Origin: Phellopilus nigrolimitatus
Taxonomy: Eukaryota > Basidiomycota > Agaricomycetes > Hymenochaetales > Hymenochaetaceae
Assembly (NCBI GenBank): GCA_021029095.1
Contig: JAJOHG010000001.1
Coordinates: forward strand, 2,108,001 to 2,172,000
Reading direction: 5' to 3'
DNA length: 64,000 bases
Below the pieces are notes generated by a model. That model saw only the letters and a program-made list of their open reading frames with translations, was not told where the DNA came from and ran no database searches. A program made the position numbers and the translations under genes. Positions 22,487 through 34,268 of the stretch are shown here, in pieces (positions within the stretch are counted from its first letter, which is position 1; each line of letters opens with the position of its first letter).

Positions 22487-25400
22487 CTACTCGGGATTCT
22501 CAATTGTCACTTGACGTCTCGAGATTTTCGGAAATCCATCCTTGAAACTGAAGCTTTCAAGCGTCAACCATTCAAACTAGGAAAGGAGGTTAGTTCTTCG
22601 ATAGCATGCTACTCTGTGAACTTACCCCGTCTCTGTCCCACTCAATATGATTCTCCTGGGAGGCCTTGATCACGACAAATCGACGGTACTTCTTGCGCAT
22701 GATAGGCTGCACTTGAAGTAGTAACAGGTCCTTGACAATTTCCGATTCAGTCAGTTTGGATATCTCTTTCTCCGTCTTGTTCGAGTAATCGGAGACATAT
22801 GTCCCCCAACAGTCCACTATGTGATCCGTCGGCGTTTTCGGTACCGAGGCCATCTGTGACATGATCCATTGCAACGACTCCTCAACATCACTTTCAGGCG
22901 ATTTCTGCTCTGCCAAGCCGGGACTTTGCATCAAAGCCACTTTCCCATCTTCAATTAGCTCCATGATTCTCCCAAGGCGTGAAGGCTCGCTGCGACCCAT
23001 TCATGAGTAACCATAAGTAATCTGGACTGAATTCTCTACAAACGTACTTCTGATACACTGCAACAGGGTCTTCTCCAGGTAGACAAGACCACCGGACAAA
23101 CACGGATAAGACAGATGGCAGGATGTAACACGCCCAGAATGGATGTTTGTTAACCTGTTCAATGAATTCCGCTACTTCGTATGGATTCTCCAGAAGCGCG
23201 CTATGAGTAAACGTAACAATTCCACCTGGAACAATAGTTTATCAATGACTGATAGAACGACGAGGGTAATAGAAAAATACCTAAGGGATATATTTCATGA
23301 AACCCCCACAAGGACGGTTTGACGCATTCATGGCTTCCATATGTGACAAATTTGAGGTCTGGCAACCTAGACCGCCGTTCTACAAGTGCGGTAAGCTTGT
23401 TTATAGTCCGTAGCGCTCCGACATGAATGAAGACCACATTGACGTCAGCTCTGTAACCAACATTCTCAGCTTTGCTATAGTCCATAACAGCCAGTAAGGC
23501 CTTAGTGTCCTCTCGAAGTACTCCCTTGAATACTTTTCCGTAATTGTCTGGTTTAGGATCCACAGGAGATACCCAGACACAATACCGCTTGTTAACTAAG
23601 CTATCGAGAAACCATAGAGGGAAGTTCAAGATTTTTAGAGAAGCCTGTATCATGAAAGGGAAAGGAGTCTCAGGATTTTTTTCAACCATCGTCATTTTTT
23701 CATCTTGCATTGTGGAGCGGATCTCGTCTGGCCGGTTGTACAACTTGTTGTACTTGGAAGGTGGGACCAAACAGCGCACCAATGTGAGAATCAGAGAATG
23801 GGTGCTGACAGAATAACGCTCGGGGACCTTGAGACGGCTGTATAAGTATTTGTCAGTCGCAGGGAAAACGATCATCTCTGCGACATGTCCGAAATTTGTG
23901 AAAACTGGTGTCGAAATGACCTTGTCGCAGATTGTAAAAAGGCATTTTTTCTTCTCACGGGAGTTGCGGGCTTACCAAGTTCCTCTTCGACAGATAATTG
24001 ACAAATCCGCCAAAAGGGGCTTTATCTTGCTCTGCTTGGGGTGAGATTCTGGATATTTGGTCGACCTTCTTGATAGAACGGATGATGTCATTTATTTCCG
24101 AACGTCTATACGCTTTGCTGAATCGCAAGGAATCCTTTGAATCCATTATGTTGTTAATTTTGAAACCGGTGTCTGCGGTGGACGTGACATCATTTATAAC
24201 AATATCGCACAGTCGCTCGGCTGAGTCCGCAGTATCGAAAAACAGTTCACCGGACCACTTCCATTTTTTCTCGAACCTATACGATGAGTTGCGCAGCGAC
24301 ATTGAAATGTTTGTCACTTACTTGAGACCAGCTGCTATAGGTACCTTTTCTATAAATGGGCTGTTTTCCATAATCCTATGATGATATTAGACGTTTAACA
24401 GAGAAGGAACCCATTGGATACCCACTCTGGATTTTGGGAGGAAGCCGCCCTAGTTTATCGGTGTCATTACCAGAAATACGAGTTCTGTGACCTGTAATAC
24501 TCACTCAAACGGCATAACTGTTGCCAGAAAATTATCTACATCGTCGTCGGCGACACGCGGAGGTTCAACGGCAATTGGCGTCGTCGGCATGCGAGGGCGA
24601 GGAGGGAGACTATAGTAGTTCAGAGTGTAAGAAAGGCATAGGAACAAGTTGGAAGAACTGACAACAAGTTCGCTGGATTTGAATTCGATATGGCTGACAT
24701 GGGTGTAGACGACCCCAAACTCGTATTGAATGGTCTTTTAGGTATTGCTACAGACAGTGGCGTTGGCTTTGGCGACGCATTGATTTCAGTCATCGGTTGC
24801 TCCGACGACTTGTGGTCGGAGACGAACATCGAAGATGTCTTCTTTATTTTCAAACCTGCGAATTTGTTCTTCGGCATTGTCGAGTTGTGAACTATCGGCA
24901 CAGTTCGCTTGAGCTGTCCAAACGTCTTACTCGATGAAGACGAGCCTTTCGTCGCTTCCTACGCACCAGTATCCGTTAAAAAGTAAGTAAAAAATGAGGA
25001 AGCGATACTGACTTTCGTCAAGATCGACAGCGCATTCTTTCCCTTCTTCTCTGGTAGACGCTTGCTTAGCGGTATGTCGTCTGAGTCTTCCTACTCTCCT
25101 CACTATCGTTCAATTCGTCAGCCAAAAACATTCGGATAAATAAACTCACGTCAGATGCAGAAAAAAGGCTATTCAAGCTCCCGTCACTACCGCGCTTCTT
25201 GAGCCTCGATTTAGATGGAGCGCCATCTTTTGACGGATACTTTGGGCTTTGCTTGGACCTTTTCCTGAAGTCCTTTTGCCTCTGCTTTTCCTAAAATTAT
25301 TTGCATTAGGACAATCGAAGTATAGGAGGGTTTGACGTAGGGGTTTACTTCAAGCTCTTCTGCCTTTTTTCGTTTAAAGTGAGTTCTTTCTTTCTCTGTA

Positions 25401-25985
25401 GAAGGAGAATCAATGGCGAGTTTCGAAAACTGATAACAAGTATGCACAACATACTTATCCATTTCTCCGATGCTTCGTGTAGTTTACCAGGTGGCCCCGG
25501 GTTATCCCTGATTTTTAATCCGATTTCATCCCAGAAGCTCTGAAGAAGGCGAGTACAACCCTCGACGTTTTCTTGAGGTTCCCAGCTGCGATACAACAAT
25601 TGAAATCATTGAAATCAGCTTCATATTCAGGGAAATACCTGTCGTCATCAGATGGATAACCTTCCCACTGCATACTGTCAGACGTCGTGTAATTACTAGA
25701 TAAATCAGAATTAACTGGTTCACCTTGACTCGATATTCCTGTATGGCAACACCTAAAGATCAAATGCATGTCTGAGAAGTCGGTCTTGTTAACATACGAT
25801 ATCTCCGTCTACATTCACCCTCGCTTTCGTGATAACCTCTGTTCAGAAATTCATTCATCAGCGAGCAAATGCCAGTTCGTTGCATAGCGAGACTTACCGA
25901 CAAAGAATGTATCGCTGTCCTCATCCGTATCGTCACTTGAGCTGTGTTCACTTTCGTCAGAAATTATTGCTTTCCGTTTCCCCAT
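22487..25985 (-). CDS. Chromodomain protein with SPOC-like region (Chp1-like)
   Basis: Probable nuclear histone-methyl-lysine reader. It starts MGKRKAIISDESEHSSSDDT, very acidic. A chromodomain follows, spread over small exons: 25838-25798 (EVITKARVNVDGDI), 25738-25724 (EYRVK, 15 nt), 25667-25639 (WEGYPSDDDS), then WEPQENVEGCTRLLQSFWDE. The aromatic cage residues look intact. After about 400 residues of basic, Ser-rich linker comes RFEKKWKWSGELFFD, typical of the start of a SPOC domain, continuing to about MIVFPATDKYLYSRLKVPE. A further conserved-looking domain (ADVNVVFIHVGALRTINKLT, TYGSHECVKPSLWGFHEIYP) ends near the stop. The order chromodomain, linker, SPOC, C-terminal domain matches Chp1 of the S. 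pombe RITS complex. The chromodomain is certain; orthology to Chp1 is inference. Confidence 0.72.
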
Positions 25986-26189
25986 GCCGAGGAGTTTAGA
26001 AGGTGAGCGCGTCTCTCGGGTCGCCGCTTTGAAGCCGCACTGCAAGTCGCGTCTACTCGGAATGGAGCGGCACCCTATAACCGCGTAGCGGCGTTACTCT
26101 TTCTTGAGCAATCAGTCGCGGCGCTGGCATCTGTTTTATAGGCCATCACCGTCGTTTGTACTTGTTCTCCTTTCCTCCATACACTCATC
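25986..26189. promoter_or_regulatory. Divergent promoter, Chp1-like gene / LSC2
   Basis: 204 bases between divergent start codons, GC-rich on the left with TATA-like strings (CTATAA near 26075, TTTTATA near 26132). It must serve a chromatin gene and a mitochondrial enzyme gene. Confidence 0.45.
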
Positions 26190-27906
26190 ATGCTTGCGTC
26201 CTTGCGCAGAGCTGGCGGTAGAGTTGCTATTCGTGTATGTCCCTAAATGGCCGCGTTTGTGCATTGGCTAATATCCTCAACATCAATGGCAGGCTGGATC
26301 TGCAGGTCAGAAACGGTTCCTCTCCATCCATGAATACCAGTCGGCCAACTTGCTGAACTCGGTTTGTCACGCTCCCGTCTCTGTACTCCGTTTGTTCCTT
26401 CTGGCTTATGCTTGTAAATAGTATGGCATTGCGACACCGAAAAGTGTTGCAGCCAAGTCTCCGGAGGAGGCATACGAAGTGGCGAAAAACTTTGGTAAGA
26501 ACTGTAGCAGTATATATTCTGGCGAAGCATTTTCCCTCATCATTCAATCCCAGGCATAAAAGATCTTGTCATCAAGGCTCAGGTCTTGGCTGGTGGTCGC
26601 GGGAAAGGGAAATTCAACAATGGTTTTCAGGGAGGCGTCCATATCATCAACAGGTGTGAACATTTCCATGCGACCCAGACGGTCAAAAACTAATTAATTA
26701 TCAAGCCCCGAGCAAGCCAGGGAGTATGCGAGCAAGATGATTGGTTCCAAGCTTATCACCAAGCAGACGGGCGAGAAGGGTCGGATTTGCAACGCTGTAA
26801 GTTGCCCTGTTCCCTGTAATTTTTGCCTGGCAAGATTAACGAGGGCTTTATTTAGATCATGCTTGCTGAGCGCCGTGACGCTTCGCACGAGTACTATGTC
26901 GCGGTCCTGAATGACCGTGTCTCGCAAGGCCCCGTGCTCGTTGCCTCGAGCCAGGGTGGTATGAATATTGAAGAGGTTGCTGCGAAGGACCCGAATGCCA
27001 TTATCACTACTCCAATTGACTTCGCCAAGGGCCTCAGCACCGAACAAGCACTGGGCGTCGCAAAAAAACTAGGGTTCAAGAGCGAGCAGGCAGAGAAAGA
27101 GGCCGCGGAGACTTTCCAGAACTTATACAAGATCTTTAAGGAGAAGGACGCAACTCAGATTGAAATCAACCCTCTGGGCGAAACGGCTGATGGACACGTG
27201 TTATGGTGAGTCGTGTTTCTTCCGGTTGGCCGTGTTCATTAGACCGACTGTATTCCCAGTATGGATGCCAAGTTCAGCTTCGACGACAATGCTGCGTTCC
27301 GTCAGCAGGACATCTATGCACTCCGTGATGTTACTCAGGAGGAGCCGTCCGAAGTCGAGGCACAGAAGTACGACTTGAACTTCATTAAGCTCGATGGGAA
27401 TGTCGGCTGTCTCGTGAACGGCGCTGGTCTTGCGATGGCAACAATGGATGTGCTCAGTCTTCACGGCGGTCAGCCTGCTAATTTCCTTGACGTGGGAGGG
27501 TAAGGGTTACTCCACCCTTTTTCTCTTTCCTTTCGGCTGAATTACTTCACTCGACAGAGGCGCCACACCCGATACCGTCAAGAAGGCATTCGAGATCTTA
27601 TTGGCCGACCCTGCTGTCAAAAGCATATTCATCAACATCTTCGGCGGTATGGTCTACACTTACCTTCTGGGTAAGTACTTATTTGACATTTTCTTTCTTG
27701 AAGGTATCATGCGCTGTGATTACATTGCGGAGGGTGTCATCAAGGCCACCAAGGACTTGGCGCTTAACGTACCTTTGGTTGTCCGTCTGAAAGGCACAAA
27801 GGAGTCGGAGGCGAAGCAGCTCATCAAGGAATCTGGTCTCAAGATTTTTGCTTACGATGGCTTAGACGAGGCTGCCGAGCAGGCCGTGCAGGCTGCGCAC
27901 GCATAG
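26190..27906 (+). CDS. LSC2: Succinyl-CoA ligase (ADP-forming) beta subunit, mitochondrial
   Basis: TCA-cycle enzyme subunit converting succinyl-CoA + ADP + Pi to succinate + CoA + ATP with the alpha subunit. It starts [20 protein letters not shown], a mitochondrial presequence, then [13 protein letters not shown]. The ATP-grasp region shows [20 protein letters not shown] and the C-terminal ligase domain shows [32 protein letters not shown] and [17 protein letters not shown]. Introns: 26235-26292, 26362-26421, 26495-26553, 26654-26705, 26797-26855, 27206-27259, 27500-27557, 27647-27703. The last intron has no in-frame stop and a stronger alternative donor at 27671 (see findings). About 420 aa, full length. 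Confidence 0.94.
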
Positions 27907-28124
27907 ATTATAGATACCCTTGTTTTAATGGAAATTCAAAGCACTTGGGCTCATAGCGAAAGTCATACTTTCACTTGATAAACAATGTCAAATCAGGTCG
28001 CCGTTGTGAAGCCCAGAAGAATGTCGAGTCAGATTCAGGAAGAAAGACGAATAAAGATTACAAAATCATGCATGCAGATAACAAATGAAGTTAGTGTACG
28101 TATCGGACAGCTACGACGGACAGA

Positions 28125-31100
28125 CTACCACGGCCGAACAAACGATTGAGAGGACATAGGCGGGTAACCGGGATTATGCACTGGGAAGCGGGAGGCGGGA
28201 TTTGTCGGAGGAACAGAAGGTGGATGTTGTCGAGAATCCATCGGATTTTGTACGGGAATAGAGCCTCTCCCCATGCCGACTACACCCGGGTAAGGCCGAG
28301 GCTGAGGAGCTCCACCGGGCGGAGGGACGGGCACAAGCACGGGACTCGCCGTATACATCATGTGCGGGGGGACCGGTGCTGCCTGCGGAAGCACTGGGCT
28401 GACCATCATTTGAGAGGGCGGTGCACTTGGGTAAGACGCAGGTGAGCCCTGTGAACTAGGCATGCCATTTGAGTGTGGATGTGGATACATCCCGTTCTGT
28501 GCCCCGGGGACGTGATAGGGCATTAGTGACGGACTGTACGGAGATGAGGGCTGCGCCCTGACTACCTGGTGGCCTTGCTGGTGAACAAGCGGCATCCAAA
28601 CAGGCTGGCCATATGGCGATGTGGCTGCTGGAGAGGCTGACATCCCGTTCGGCATGACGTGAGAATAGACGAGAGTAGGAGGACTAGGTGAATGGCTGCT
28701 CATGGAGGGAGGATAACCCATAAAATGAGGTCGAGGCGCATTGGGATTCATGGACGGAGGAGGGGGTAGGCCAATAGTGGTCGGTTTCAAAGGTCTATGA
28801 GCACCCATCGGAGAACCGAGACCAGACTGGACCTGATTGCCTCGCAAAGACGACGAGGTGATAGAATTTGATGGTCCCGATGGGACTGTTTGAAATGCTC
28901 GAGTAACTTCTGAAGCCGACATCCTCGTTGGCGGAGCAACCGGTCCATGCGGTGGCGGGGTCCCACCATCCTCAGATTTCACTTCCTGCAGAGTGAAAGG
29001 CACAGCGGTCAAATCATCTGCGATGCTCTTGAGGGAATTCACCGTAGGAAGAGCCTCCTTGTTAGAAGGCTGTAACCATACAGCTTTAATGTGTTCTGGA
29101 TCAACACGGGCTGGTGACTTCCCCCAATTAATCGATGGCGTGCTTTGTGGTTGGGGAGTTGCAGGATGGCTTCGAAGTAAAGGGTCACTCTGTAACAACC
29201 AGTCAGCGGAAGAGCTTACAAATGTAAAAGTAGGTTTTACCTGATCGAGTGGCTTGCTTTCTGTTGCCTGGGTGGATGATTGGGCACCCGTCGTAGATGA
29301 CGCTCCAGGCAGGCTTGCACCATCAGACAAAACTTCAGGACGCATCATCGATGCTTGTATTGGTGCTGGGAATGACAAAGGCACAACCTCAACTTTTGAG
29401 CCAACCGATTCAGAGGTATTATGTTCGGATACCTGCAGTGCCTCGGTGGAATGAGAAGTTTCTGTTGATGGCAACGGATTATTCTCCCCCTCAAGCTCAC
29501 TGCTAACCGTGAAAGTCACCATCGGAACGCTACCAACGCCGTCAAACTGTGTTCGAGTGTCTCGGTAGAATGCCACGTCATTCCCGTCAGGCAACTTCTG
29601 CGAAGACTTGCTTTTGCTTGCATTTCTGTCATGTACGAGAGCAGATGTCGCATTGGAATGTCCGGAGTGAACCCCTAGTGCCAGGTCCGGAGGCGGCGAT
29701 CGACTTGTAACATCAAGCTCTGACTTAGACTGTTCCACACCTTCAGCAGAAGGCGTCGAAGCGGTAGCACGCCAACTGCCTTGTTCAGTCATTCTCGGCC
29801 GTCCGAAAGCACCAATCGAGCCATCTTTTGTCGCATTCCCTCCTGGTACGCTAACCTTCGGGAGAATTTGCGCATCACTACCGGCGGGCTGCCGAGTAGC
29901 ACGTGTTGGCTTAGGCAGCAAGACTTTGAACTTTTTGCTCTTATATATCCCTGGTGGTTTTCGGAATAGCACATCATTAACCAAAAGACTCCTTTTCGTC
30001 ATCCCTTCTACGGGTGGATCAAACGACAGGATTTCCCAACGCACAGGGCCAGAGAAAGATCTGAGATAATTCATCTGCCTCTTTGTCAGCGGTTCAATAC
30101 GGCGTGAGCTCGTGGGCAGGCGAATTGTGAACCTATTGTCCGGAGGAGCAGGACTACGAGGTGGCTCTGGTCGGGTGAACTCGAATGTTTCCGTGCGCTT
30201 GTGGTTGAGCTCCGTGCCTGGGGGACGAAGTGCCGGAGGAAGCCACTTCTCGCGCTTTGGCGGACCAGGAAGAGTGGCTGATTGGTTTTGCACCGATGAA
30301 ACAGGCGACAGCAAGCGCGAAGAGGCAATCGCATCCTTACTATCAATTTTGTTTACCTGTCCAGCCACCGACGAGTGCATTCCGTCCAGCGCGCCTTTGA
30401 TTCTCGACATGGTGTCGTCCAAAGCGGACAAAGGGGCTTCTCGATACGACGCATTCGGCGATTTCAGTAACCTTGAAATACCTGGTGAGGCAGGTGGATT
30501 GACAAGATGACTTGGCATTGATGACGAAAAAAACCCATCGCTAGGAGACAGCGGCTGTTTCTGAGCTAACTTAGCATTGTGACCGAAGGACGTCGGTTGA
30601 GTTTCCATGGCGTGCCGGGCAAGCATACCTTCAGGAGACTCCGATGTCAAAGGTTCCTGATGAGATGGACGATCTAATCCGCCTTCCGCTGCGGCAGGAA
30701 ACGGCTTATTGGTTGTGATACTAGGTCTCCGCCATGAATCAGAATCCGACCTCTCCCCAGTGCTTTCGAAAAAGTCACTTGCCACGGAACGAGGTTTCAG
30801 TGACCCTAATGCTTCAGAAGCTGCAAGATTTGGTTTCAAAGCCGTTTTATGTCCCGTCAAACGACCAATGTCATTAAAATCAATGACTTCCATACTGTCA
30901 TCAGCTTGTAGGTCAAAAGCCTGGACCGCAGGTAACGTAGCCATCATTGGGTCAAGCGATATGTCGTTTTTTGAATTCTGGACTGGCAACATCGGAGGCT
31001 TAGCCTTAGCTCTCCAAGATTCTGCTTGGTCGGAAATTGGAGTGTAAGCTGGACGCCGAGATCCTTCATGAACACCCGTAGAGATCGTAAGTAACCGGTT

Positions 31101-33771
31101 ACCATCCGCGTGCGCAGTTATTTTGCCCGTCTCGGTTTCTAACTCGTTCTTATCGGTACGAGCATAGTCAGTTGGCGCGACAGACTTAATTGCATCCTCG
31201 ATAACATTGAGGACATCAGCCTGTGAAATATAATGTTCAAAGTTCTCCTACATATATCTTAGCTAAAAATCGTCACATACCTCAGTTGGTTTGTTGTCCT
31301 CCACACCAGATCCAGAAGGTCGGACAGGAGATTCCGCAGTAAGCTGTGACTCAAACTTAGGTTCGGATATCGGTGCCACGGTCTTTCTGCTCTCCTCCGC
31401 CGCCGCCAGTTTGGCCTCAAGCTCTGCTGCCTTCTTCCTTGCGCGCTCCTGAGCCTTCGCACGTTCTTCCTCTTCTTGTTGTCGTCGCCTTTTTGCTCGT
31501 TCTGCACTGTCGGCAAGGAAAGCCTTTTGCAGAGCTTCGACGTCGGCAGGTGGAACAGGAATGGACGCAGTCGGGATTGCTTGAGGAGCTTCCTCTTTTG
31601 ACTGCTGAGTAACAGGCAACGGAGGAGTCTGGGGCCTAGCTATTCTGGTTTCAGGAGGTACTTCAGAGGATACGTGCTGCTCTGGTCGGCGGAAAGAATC
31701 TGCTTCAGTGACATGGTGTTCTGGAAAAGTAGGTCGGGGCTGACTCAGGTGCGGGGGTAATTGTCTCTCCAAGTCTTTGTGGCCAGTTTGCGGAGGGTGG
31801 GCCCAGTGTTGAGTAGAACGGCCTGAATGGAATTGTCTACTTCCGTGATCCTCACTACTGGTTACAGACGACGCTCCGTTAATTGGCTCTCGAGAAGCAG
31901 AAGGATCTCTATTGCCGGAAGGTCGATTATTAGGTAGGGGACCAGCGTGCGAAGCGCCTGGAGGGCCCCAGTCCTGCCTCCCTTTGCGGTAATCATGGGC
32001 GCCGTCTCCAAGAATTGTGCTACTAGACTCCAAAACACCGTGGTCCTTTCTGTGGTCGCCAAACGCATGAACCTTCCGCGATTCGTCAAATCCGTGTGAC
32101 CCGTCGCGACTGGATTTCTGCAAAACCTGCACATGCGAGCGGCCTCCATGCGGAGGTGCGTCTCGTTCCAGTCGATTGCTTGAAAGATGGGCGGGAGCTT
32201 CCAGGCCGTTTCGCTTGAGCGGGGCGGCGTGAGATGGCGCATGTACAGTCCCTGGACCTCCAGGAGCAGGTCTACTGCCAGAATAAGGCTCCATTCGGTT
32301 TAAGCGCTCGTTGAATAGAACACGCGACTGAGATCCATCGCGCATTGAGACCGGGGAATGAGCAGAGAAATTAGAAGACGTTTCGGAGAATGAAGAACGA
32401 CTGTGGCGCCCGGTTTCGTCTGTCTGAGCAACATGTATGTCGCTAGGTGTGGAACTACCGTGCTCGGGACGAGCCCTCGGCCAGCTTCGATCAAAATCGT
32501 CCACGAACCGTTCTTCCTTCCGGATAGGAACCCCCGGACCCAATTTACCAGATTCACCTTCACGAGCCTTAGGATCAATTTTAGTTCCATCACTGACTTG
32601 GATGGTGTATTGTCGACCGTCACCAAACTCGATGACACCTCCCAAGAAATCGTTGTCGTCCTCTTCCATCTAAAGAAACGACTAATTAAGGCTGCATCAA
32701 CCTAATGATCAGAATAAAATACCTCGTCCCAGTGGTGCGCATTTGGATCCAAATGGACTCCGCGAAAGGCATCTGCTGTCTCACTCATAGCTTGCTTCTG
32801 AGCCACAACAGCATCAGAAGCAACATCTAGAGCCGCTTTCGCATCTGCTAATTTCAATAGACGACCTACAAAGAGATTGTAAAGTCAGCACCAACAGCTA
32901 ACAGACAAAGAAACGCAGATGTAAGCTTCTTTACCTTGTGCAGCTTCTGCGGCAGTAGGAAAATCATTCTGAGTTCTGAACTCGGAATTGACTGCACCAG
33001 GGTTCACGCTCCTCCATGCCGGCTTTCCTGGCCCCACCATACCATCCACTTTCTGCTTCAATGGACTAAGCGTTTGAGGGTGAATTATCTTGCCTCCGGG
33101 AGCAAGTTGAGGAGGCCCATGGCCTCCAGAAGGCGCGATTAATGGTGTGTTGGTCTTGGGTGGACCTGACGCATTGGCAGGAGACGGCGCCGGAGGTGTA
33201 ACAGAATTCGGTCGCGACCATCCTGGACCTGGCGAGGAGGAGGCTGGTGTCGCAGTGAGCTTTGCAGTGACAAGCCGTGAATGGGAAGGAGCCGTCTGAG
33301 GTGCAGGTCTCGCTATTAGGGGATTATACGCGTTTTCATTAAATTTGATGGACCGCAGAAATATTCAAACCACACACCTATTGTCCCCGTCTGCTTACTG
33401 CTCGACGTAATAGGTGAACTACCCGCGCCCGTACCCGACGATGTTTGATTCTTTTGCAAGAACTTCTTGTTGATATTAACCGAGTTGAACCTCTTTACAG
33501 GCGGAACGTAACTCGGTGTCGGGGACGCAGAGGTCGATGGCAGACTCGCGGATACACTTTCAGCAGTTGCCTGCCGGCTTTCTAATGCAGCTTCCACAGT
33601 CTCCTTCGCCTGAGATCCTTCCTCCCTCGTCACGCACGAGTCGTCAGGATGAGTGGCGCCTAATGTTGCAGATTCTGTGGAAACTGCTGACGACCTTGAG
33701 TCGAGCGTGACTTCGTCGAGGCCTTTCGGGGCGACAGAAGAGACGAGAATTTCGATGTCGTTGTTCTCCAT
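28125..33771 (-). CDS. Large intrinsically disordered protein, possibly BAT2/PRRC2-like
   Basis: I do not recognise a named orthologue. About 1,750 aa in roughly six exons, starting at 33771 (MENNDIEILVSSVAPKG). The N-terminal part holds VKRFNSVNINKKFLQKN, then a Pro-rich segment and KPAWRSVNP with NDFPTAAEAAQGK, reminiscent of the N-terminal region of PRRC2/BAT2 proteins. A middle exon carries WDEMEEDDNDFLGGVIEFGD followed by long Ser/His/Arg/Pro-rich sequence and a Lys/Glu/Ala coiled coil (about 31380-31480). The last exon, 30992-28125 plus upstream, is Ser/Pro-rich and ends in a Pro/Gly/Tyr/Met-rich tail (HPPSVPPTNP, then SSQSFVRPW). Such composition suggests an RNA-granule or translation-linked protein; that is inference only. 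Confidence 0.62.
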
Positions 33772-34268
33772 ACACGCGTCGAAAGACGCCGCTCGAAACC
33801 AGTTGAGTGCGGCTGTCGTGGATTCGTATGGCAACGCGAGGGCGGGACGAAAACAGTTTGGGGTGAAAACATATATCTGTTACTACTCACTCTTTACGAC
33901 GAATTACAAGACTGTACAGACCTTGAGTAAATGATACAGGCGGTGTGTTGCAGCAGATTGTATGCAGCCACGAACAGTTTCAAAAATTGGACGGGATTAG
34001 AGCCCGAACCAAGGTTGCAGTCCTGCTCAGGCCGTACTCGAATTGTAAGTCAGTCTTGCTTACATAACTCGTAGTAAGGAGTTTCGAATCCACGCTGGAC
34101 AAGATCGGCGCTCGTCTCTTTACGATCTCTCTTCGGATCTAACTGCAAAATGACTATCGAGCATTATTTCGACGCAGTATCTATACGCATGATAAGACCC
34201 GTTCGCCGTCCTGGGCTCAGAAACAGGGGTCACACGGAACAACTGAAGCACGCCCCAAGTACAAGTAT
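33772..34268. other. Intergenic region of about 500 bases
   Basis: Lies upstream of the large disordered protein gene and downstream of NDUFS3, both on the minus strand. An open frame continues upstream of 33771 to about 33834 without an ATG. No RNA gene is visible. Confidence 0.5.

Noticed and set aside
26190..27906. Extra gene starting at 27601 because of the long frame through the last intron
   Set aside because: It is the LSC2 C-terminus read through an intron that happens to lack stops.
33772..33834. N-terminal extension of the large disordered protein to 33834
   Set aside because: The extension starts with a TTG codon. The first ATG in frame is at 33771.
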